Part shown: positions 19,701 through 28,700 of the stretch, in pieces
Layout: every line of letters begins with the position of its first letter
Numbering within the stretch: the stretch's first letter is position 1
Assembly (NCBI GenBank): GCA_964423615.1
Contig: CAYRFQ010000092.1
Span: 1-32,275, forward strand
DNA from: CAYRFQ01 sp964423615
Lineage (GTDB): Bacteria > Planctomycetota > Planctomycetia > Gemmatales > Gemmataceae
DNA length: 32,275 bases
Direction of reading: 5' to 3'
Notes under the pieces: generated by a model
Database searches by the model: none
Seen by the model: only the letters and a program-made list of their open reading frames with translations
What the model was told of the DNA's origin: nothing
Translations under genes and position numbers: made by a program

Positions 19701-22700
19701 AACCGTTGACAATTCGGTAACTGTCCAGTTTGACTCGAGTTGGCGGCCGGAAGACCTCCAAGAAGGCAGGTTCTCGATTGAATTCTTCGACTCCGGAGCT
19801 ACGTCACTCGGCGAAACCATTATCTTCACGTGGGACTCTCAGAACCCAGCCATGTCGACCGACCCGAACGCTATCTTCAAGGGTTTCGCAACCAACGAAG
19901 AGATCAACATCCTCCTAGATGACACGATCCTCCCAGCCACCGCCGATTCCATGATCCTCAAGTGGGACATGGTCGAAGCCGGCAACGACTGGTGGTGGGC
20001 CATCGACAACATCAAGGTCTTTGCTGGTAACCCATTCGCCGGAATCACCGACGAGACCACCTGGAATTTCACGACTGAGGCGGCCGTCGCACCGGTCATT
20101 GTGACCGTCGACCCAGCCGACGAGACGACCGACGTCGTCCTGGATCCGGTTCTGACTGTCACCTTCGATGAACCGATTGCCATTGGTACCGGCAACATCA
20201 CTCTCGACAACCTCGGCGGCGGCACCGACATCGTCATTCCGGTTACCGATGCAGGGCAGGTCAGCGTCAGCGGTAACGATCTCGTCATTGATCCGACTGC
20301 AAGCCTCGACCCAGGTGCCCGGTACGCCGTGCTCCTCGACGCCAACACGGTGACCGACCTCGCCTCGACCCCCAACAACTTCGCGGGCTTGTCTGATCCC
20401 GACTTCTGGAACTTCACCACCGACGGTTTGGACTTCATTCCAGAAAGCCTGTTGCCGGCCGACAACACTTATGGTGTCGGTACGACGCTGCAAATTCAGT
20501 TCGAAGAAAATGTGATCCCGCAGGCGGGTGCATTTGTGTTCTCGATCATCGAGTTGGATGATGCCGGTGCCCCGACAGGCACTCAAATCGACATCGATGT
20601 CACTGCTAACATGGTCGGTGATGACCCTGATGGAACTCTCACCCTCAGCGGAAGCGATGTCCCGGGTGGTTTGACAGCTGACATCGTTACTGTGAATACG
20701 ACCGTCGATTTGGCCTTCGGCACGGCTTACGCGATCAACATCACCCAAGGGGCCTTCATCGGCGACCCCTCCGGGTTACCCTTCCCAGGTATCACCGATC
20801 TGACGACCTGGAACTTCTTTACTCGCGGGCCAGTAATGCTAGATGGCCAAACCCCATTTACACCGGCTGATGGGGAGGTTGAAGTTCAGGGAGATACGAC
20901 TTTAGTGATTAGCTTCGACGAGGCTGTCATGGCTGGCACCGGCACGATTATTGTGACCGAAGATCCGAGTGGCACTCCCGCTGTGTTCGAACAGTTCGAC
21001 ATTCCAGCAGAAATTGGAACCAACCCAGGTCAAGCCGAAATCAGCCCCGACGGCAAGACGGTTATCTTGCGGTTCACCAACAATCTCATCGGTGCCCAGG
21101 ACTACTCTGTCCAAATCTCCGACGGTGCGTTGACTTCGATGTTCACGACGCTCTTGTTCGAGGACTTCGAAGGGTTGACCCTGGTACCTTTCGTTAGCCC
21201 GACTGAGGGTGGCGGCGACGGTACCGACTGGACCGACGAGCTTCCGGTCGGCTGGGTTCGCGACAATACAACCACTCCTGCTGGTAACCCGGTTGAATTC
21301 TTCGGATGGCACATCCTCGACAAGAACTCCTGGAACGCCACGGCCGGCCAAGGCCGAGACGCCTTCACGTTAGCAACAGGAGCCGTCGCGGTTGCGGACG
21401 GCGACGAGTACGATGATGGCACCAACATCGACGGTACCCCAATGGACACGTTGTTGATCACAGCTCCGGTCGCCATCAACAATATCGATCCGGCTACGTT
21501 GACCCTCGACTTCCTCTCGAGCTTCAACCGTGACACGCCCCAGAAGGCTCTGGTTGAGATTAGCTTCGACGGGACGTTCACCGACGTCACGACTCCCCTG
21601 TTCTCGATCGACTCCACGAATGACGCCGACTTCCCAGGTGGTCCGACGGCACGGATTAACGAACCCGTGTCGATCAACGTCGAGTCGATTATCGGGACGA
21701 ACATGATCCCCACCACGGACGGTTCGACGGCTCAGTTCCGGTTCCGTTATTTCGACGCCAATAACGACTGGTGGTGGGCCATCGACGACGTCAAGATCAA
21801 GGGTAAACTGGCCGCTGGCACGATTGACTACCCCGGCTTCCAGGACAACACGACGTGGAACTTTACGGCCGACGCCACGGCTCCGGTCCTCGTCGAGACT
21901 GTTCCCGTCGATGACGGGACTGGTGCCTTCGACCGGAACATCATCCTGACGTTCGACGACAACATGCAAGCCCAGCCGACCCCCGGCAACATCACCCTCT
22001 TGGACGTCACGGGCACTCCGACGGTCGTTCAACAGTTCGCTGCTAACGACCCTCGGATTGTCTACTCGGACAACCAGGTTGCTATCGACCTGGAAGCGAA
22101 TCCGCCGATCACCCTGACCATCGGCAATCGATACGAAGTTCGGATCGAAGCCACAGCGTTGGAAAACACTGCAGGCCTTGACTTCGTAGGTTTGCCGATT
22201 GCTGGGAATCCGCCGCAAGACCTCATCTTCACGGCCGTTTCTGATGTCGATGGTCCGATGATCGATTCTCTCACTCCGGACAATGACTCGACCGAAAATG
22301 ACCTGGACACCGACTTGGTCATCACGTTCAACGAGAACGTCAAGATTGGTCCTGGGACGGGGAACATCGTCGTCCGCGACGCAGCCACGAACGAAGCGCT
22401 CGAAGTCATTAACGTTCGAGATGCGGCTGTGACGTTCAGCGGCAGCAATGTTCCCGGTGGCCTGACGAGTGACATCGTAACCATCGATCTAACGAACGAT
22501 CTGCTGCCTTCGATCGAGGTCTACGTCGAAATCGATCCTTCGACTTTCACGGACACGGCTACCGACAACATCACTCCGGGAGCCACCCTGCTCTCCGAGG
22601 ACTTCGAGAACGAACTGCTCAATCCGTTCGTCGAAACGATCGTGAACGACGGCAACACCCGGCAGGTCGGCGTCCGCCCGAATCCTGCTTCGCCAAGTAA

Positions 22701-25700
22701 CAATGGGTTCGAGAAGGTCTACCCGGCTGGATGGACGGCCGACAACAGTGGTGTACCCGGTCTTGGTGACCCGACCAACGACGGTGTCTGGGACTACGCC
22801 GGTTGGACCATCATGAACAAGAACTCCTGGATCGCCCAAGCCGGGAACCAGTCACGGACTTCGTACACGCTGGGGACTGGTAATGTGGCTGTCGCCGACC
22901 CAGATCAATGGGACGACGCCGGCAACCCACTGCTCCCACCGCAGTACAATACTCTGTTCGAAACGCCAAGAATCTGGCTCGAAGACACTGTAAACAACAC
23001 TGCGGTGGACGGTGATTCGCTGAACTTGACCTTCGATTCCAGTTTCCGACCCTATGATACCCAGACGGCAGTGGTCGATGTGACATTCGATGGTTCGACC
23101 TACTACCAAATTTTCGAGTTGCAGCGGGGCACGATTGGAAATGAGTTCGCCAACATTAACGAAACCGTGTCTATCGACCTGGCGACCGCCCTTCCAGGTT
23201 TGAGTTTGCCGGACACCGGGTTTGTTCAGTTCCGCTTCGGCATGCTCTACGGCGGCAACGACTGGTGGTGGGCGATCGATAATGTTGAGGTCACTGGTGA
23301 CGTCGTAGCGAACCCGATTGACGGTATCCTGGACGACACGAGTTGGGACTTCACCACAGCCGACCAAGCTCCACCAGTTCTCGCTTCTCTCGATCCGGTC
23401 GATAATGCGACTGGTGTGGGAATCAAGACCGATCCCGGACAAGCGAATGTCGATCTTGTTCTCACGTTTAACGAGAATGTCCAGGTCGACACTGGTAACA
23501 TCACGATCACAGAGGTTGACGCGAACGGAACCCCAGTTGGGAGTGGCCAAGTCGTCGTGATCGATGTCGCCAACCCAGCAGCTACGGGCACGGCTATCAC
23601 AGTCGTGGATAATGTCGTCACGATCGATCTGGCCGACAATCTGCTGAAACGAGACACGTTCTATAGCGTGACAGCGGAGGCGAACACTTTCTCGGACACT
23701 GCGACCGTGCCCAACAACTGGGACGGCTCCTTCGCTCCGGTATCGGACGGTCTCTACACGTTCCTCACGGTGGATGACACAGCCCCGGTGCTCACTGGCC
23801 TGGCTCCGTCGAATAACGGGTTCGATGTCGACGTTTCGACGAACATCGTCATTACGTTCGATCAGGACATTGAAGTCCAGACCCCGGCAGGTCTCATCGA
23901 CATCATCGACATTACTGGTTCTGGAGCGGACAACCGTCAGTTTGCGATCAGCGACTCTCAAGTGAGTATCGCAGGAAACACCCTGACGATCGATTTGAGC
24001 AGTGACCTGAACGACAACAACCAGTACGAGGTCCAGATTGCCAACACCGCGATCCAAGACCAGTCAGGCAACGCGTTCGCCGGAATTGGAGCGACCGAGT
24101 ACCGCTTCACGACGGGAACTGTCGTTCTGACTCCAGCTGATGACTTCCTTGGTGTCGAGACGGAAGCCAACCTGTCCGTGGAATTCAGCCGAAACGTGGC
24201 TCTGGGTACGAGTGGATTCATTCGTATCCGTCGTGTCTCCGACGGGTCGATCATCGAAGAGTACGACGTTACCACCAATCCAGCACAAGTTTCGATTTCG
24301 GGCGGTGCGGTGACGATCAATCCAGACCTGAACTTGCCAAGTTTGACGCAAGTGTGGGTCGAGATCGAAGATGGTGCCGTGGTGGATGCGAGTGACGCAA
24401 CCCAGTTCGCTGGGGGCTTCGCCAACGATGATCGGTGGAACTTCACGACGCGGGGCGTCCCGAACGTCGACACCCTTTTCCCGGCCGATGGGTCCGTAAA
24501 CATCGATGACCAAACGAACCTGGTGATCTCCTTCGCTGAGGGGGTCATTCCGACGATCGGAACCGGCTTCGTCCGCATCTTCGATGCGGCGACTGACATG
24601 GAAGTTCAAGCCATCGACATCACCTCCCCGAACGTCACTGTTAACGGCAATGAGATAACCATCGATCCGCCGGTTGACCTGCTCAACGGTGTAGACTACT
24701 ACATCAACGTTGACCAGGGCGTTTTCACGTTCAGTGCGGTCAACCTGTTCGTGGAAGACTTTGACAGAGGTTACAATGACAATGGTCCTTCTCCGGTAAA
24801 TGCTGCCCAACTTAGGTTGTTCCCGTTCATCATCGAGGGAGCAGCCAACGGTGACGGCACCGACTTCACGCAGCAGGCACCTCGAGGTTGGGTCAACGAT
24901 CGTTCCGACACCCCTTCCGTCATCTCCACCACGCCCATCCCGGCAGGGACCGATTTAACCACCGTGGGATTGACTCCTAACCCAGGGTGGACGTTCGCTG
25001 ACGGCACGCTGAATGCTCCAATCACCGGGACGATCAATGAACTGTTGCCATTGCTCGGTGTTGGCTTTGGGACGCCGGAAGGATTCACTCCCGCGGGGCT
25101 CCAAGGTGGCTTCCCACCGGAATTCTCCGGTTGGACCTTCATCGACTACAACGCATGGGTGAGCGCGGCCGGTGACCAGGCTCGTACCCAGGCGACAAAC
25201 TTAAGTGGTACCGTGGCCGTTGCCGACCCGGACGAGTATGACGACGCAACTCCGGGAGTTTCCAACGTCACCCCGGTCAGCGTCAATGTGACGACCACAA
25301 CCCCAGGTGGCGGTGGAGCCGACGAAGTTCAAACAGTGGCGGCTTCTCCCGCTGCGATCAGCGGTACGTTCAATTTGGCCTTCCAAGGTGTCAACACCAT
25401 CAACTTGGCGTTCGACGCCGCAGCAGGGGCTGTTCAGGCTGCACTCGAGGCATTGCCGGGAATCGGCGCAGGAAATGTCAGCGTCGCCGGCACCGACATC
25501 AACACTGGTTACACGATAACCTTCACTGGCGCATTGGCCAACACGGACGTGGCCCAGCTCACCGCCGATGACGGTAACCTCGACGCAACCAACAGTGACT
25601 TCGACGCGTTCCTCACAACCGCTCCGATCGACTTGACCAACATCGAGCCTGGCAGCTTGGTCTTCGAGTTTGATTCGAGTTTCCGACCGGAAGTGAACCA

Positions 25701-28700
25701 GACTGGTCGTGTCGAAGTCTCCTTCGACGGATTCCAAACTTCGACCCTCCTGTTGGAATTGAGCACAGCTACTTCCGGTGGTCCCAACTCGACTTCGCGA
25801 GTCAACGAAGCTCTCTCGTTCGACCTGGATAACGAGGCCGGTGATCAGCAAGTTCAGTTCCGCTTCAGTCTGACCAACGCCGGGAATAACTGGTGGTGGG
25901 CCGTGGACAACCTGGCCCTTCGCGGTGACCTGACTCCGCCGGAGACAGTCTCCTTCGACGGCATCACGGACACTACGACGTGGAACTTCTCCACCGACGC
26001 CGACAACACCGTCGATGCCGTTGACGACACGGCGACGACCGACGAAGACACCGCGACGACCATCAACGTGAAGGCCAATGATAACGATCCGAACGGCAAT
26101 ATCGCCAACGCCCGCATCATTGCCATCAACGGAACGTCCTTCGTTGACCCGACGGGCCTCGGCGCGTACCTGAACTTCGACGACGATTTCGCGACCACGG
26201 GAATGTACGCCGACCAGACCGGTAACAACAACTTCGCTACCGTTGGCCCCGGTGCCCAAACCCCCGAGCAAGTCGCTAGCGTGGGGACGAACTTTGGCGA
26301 TGCCGTGTTCTTCAACCTCGACGAAAGCCTCGCGGTGCCGGACACTCTGCCGATTACGTCGACGAGCAACGAGTTCTTGCAGCTCAACAACCTGGCGGCA
26401 GGCAACCTGGACTTCAACGACAGCTTCACGATCGTCTTCATTCAGTTGTCGCCGCGGGATCAAATCTTTGGTGATAACGACGACTTCAACTCCAGCCCTT
26501 CGGTGATCGGCAACAAAGTTTACGACGTCGATACGGGCGACACGGCAGGTTTTGCCATTAGTGACAACCTGGACGGTGGATTGACGATCGGTGCGAACAT
26601 TGGTGACGGCGTCCATGAAGCCAACACCGCAGTGCCCGCCCGGTTCGGTGGTTTCCTCGACACCTTCGCCAACTTCGTGCCCTATCTGAGTGCCGTCGTT
26701 GTCGACAGGTCTACCGGAGAGATGACCGCGTACAATGCCGCATTGGGCGCCAACGCCTTCAACCGTGGGGGCGGGGCAGCGAACGCCTTTGCCACACGTC
26801 TGCTCGGTGCGAATAATGAAGTTGGTTCCTTCGGCAACGCAAACGCCGGTCCGGTCACCATCGGCAACGACGGCACCAGCGGCAACCCGGCCCTCGAGCC
26901 GTTCCCGCGAAACTTCGTCGGCTTGATCGACGACGTCAGCTTCTGGAATAGAGCGTTGAGTGTTCCCGAGTTGGAATCCATCCTCCAAAACGCCAGTGCC
27001 GGCAGCCCGCTCGGATTTGCCCTGGGTACCACGTTTACGGACAAGGGAGCCAAAGTGACGTTGAATGCCGACGGGACCATTGACTACGACCCGAACGGTG
27101 CTTTCGACTTCCTTCAAGTTGGTGAGTCAACCACGGATACTTTCACCTACACCATCGCCGATCAGGAAGGTTCGGAGACCGCAACCGTGACGGTCACCAT
27201 CACCGGCGTCAACGATGGACCAGCCGTTAGCGTCTTCGGCCCTGACGTTCAACAAGTCGCTGTTGGCGATACCGCAACCAACTTCGGTGTAGTGGAAGAT
27301 CCGGATGGAGCTGTTCTCACCGTTGATGATGACGACGCAGGGACCACAACCACGACGAGTCCGCTGTTCACAGGCACCATCGACGCGATAACTCTCCAGG
27401 ATACGGTGGATGAAGGTTTTGGTTCCTTCCCTTCAACCCGTCTTCGTCTTCTCGATGAAGATGCTAACCAATTCAACTTCCTCACTGGTGTGAGCACGAA
27501 CGAAGTTCTGTATCGCTTCCCCATTGTTTCTGCAGGGACGTTGGTCAACGGGGACGGTACGGGTGACGGGACAGCAGCTGGCGGGGACACTCTCGTGGTG
27601 ACTTACACCGTCGATTGGGAAGCCATCACAGGGGATAACGACTTCGGCTTCGTTCTCTCCGACGGCGAGCGAATCATCGGTGGTATGCAAGGCGACCAAC
27701 CGACGTTCTGGTTCATGGACGGATTCGACAACGGTTCCAACTATGACGACGACTTCACTCCGAGCCGCGCGTTGACACGTGACGTACCGGTGACTGTCCA
27801 AATCACTCTGACTTCCACCACCGTCTCCATGGTGGTGACGAACGACGCTGGGGACAGGCTCACCCTAGGCACCGCGGACTTCGATGACTTCATCGGTTTC
27901 AACCTAGAGAATCAAATCGACTTCCTCTTGGTTGGAGACGGAAGTACCGAGCAGTATGGATTCCGGTCCGCGGACATCACAACGGCGGTACCCAACGGAC
28001 TCCAAACGAATCCGGCAATGGATGCTGATTTCCTCTTCTGGAACACATCGACCACAGTTGTCCCGACTCCCGATCCTCTCACAGTCACGATGACGGGTGA
28101 CGACACCGTGGACCAGGCTACTGCTGCTTTCGTCATCGATCCGATCCAGGCACCCGTCGCGGTGGATGACCCAAATGCTGTTGTCGAGACGACACAGACA
28201 GTGACGATCAACATCATCCCGGATAACGACAGTGACCCGGATGGTGCTATCGGGGACTTGTCTGTCCTGACGATCAACGGTACGTTCGTTGGGTCGCTGG
28301 ATCAGGCCGGTCTCGAGGCTTATCTCCCGTTCAATGACGTCTCGGGGAACAACATTGTTGACGCAGAAGACTTGGCAGACCAGATCGGTGGCGATAACAA
28401 TGGGGCTGCCATCGGTAGCACACCACTGCCAGTGTTCGGGGCTGGCCAGACCGGGTTCGGCCAGTCTCTGTACTTCAATCGTGTTGCCGACACTTCTCCA
28501 TTTAATGCAGGGGACACGGTCATCCTCCCAGGCTTGCCTCCAGCCGGAACCCGGGACGAAGCCGTCGCTCTGCCGACAACGGGCCTCAACTTCGGAGCCA
28601 CGAACAGCTTCTCGGTTGTGTTCTGGACGAACATCTCGAGATTCCAGTCCGACGGGGCTCCTGGCGTCTTTGCTCCGGTCGTCACGAACGTCTCGGATCT

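Larger units (their letters stand above)
14228..25935 (+). repeat. Eight nested jelly-roll-like modules in the giant gene
   Basis: Approximate spans are 14228-14870, 15561-16205, 16932-17573, 17934-18615, 19330-20025, 21145-21810, 22585-23310 and 24745-25935. Each starts with L-x-x-EDFE (or ESFD, EDFD), has a GW then a W-x-(F/I)-x-D-x-x-W segment and a VA-(V/I)-AD-x-D-(Q/E)-(Y/H/W) segment, then FDSSFRP or similar. Each ends N-(D/N)-WWWA-(I/V)-D-(N/D). In every case the flanks belong to one Ig-like domain: an IDP-x-AI-type strand before and FAGI...W-x-FTT after. Confidence 0.8.

Noticed and set aside
14821..25911. Regular repeats read as a CRISPR array
   Set aside because: Spacing is irregular and over 1 kb, all repeats are in frame within one coding sequence, and they encode the conserved Trp motif.
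25201..27117. Minus-strand open frame of 638 codons inside the giant gene
   Set aside because: Same reason: antisense to well-recognised domains, low-complexity translation, no ribosome site or family match.
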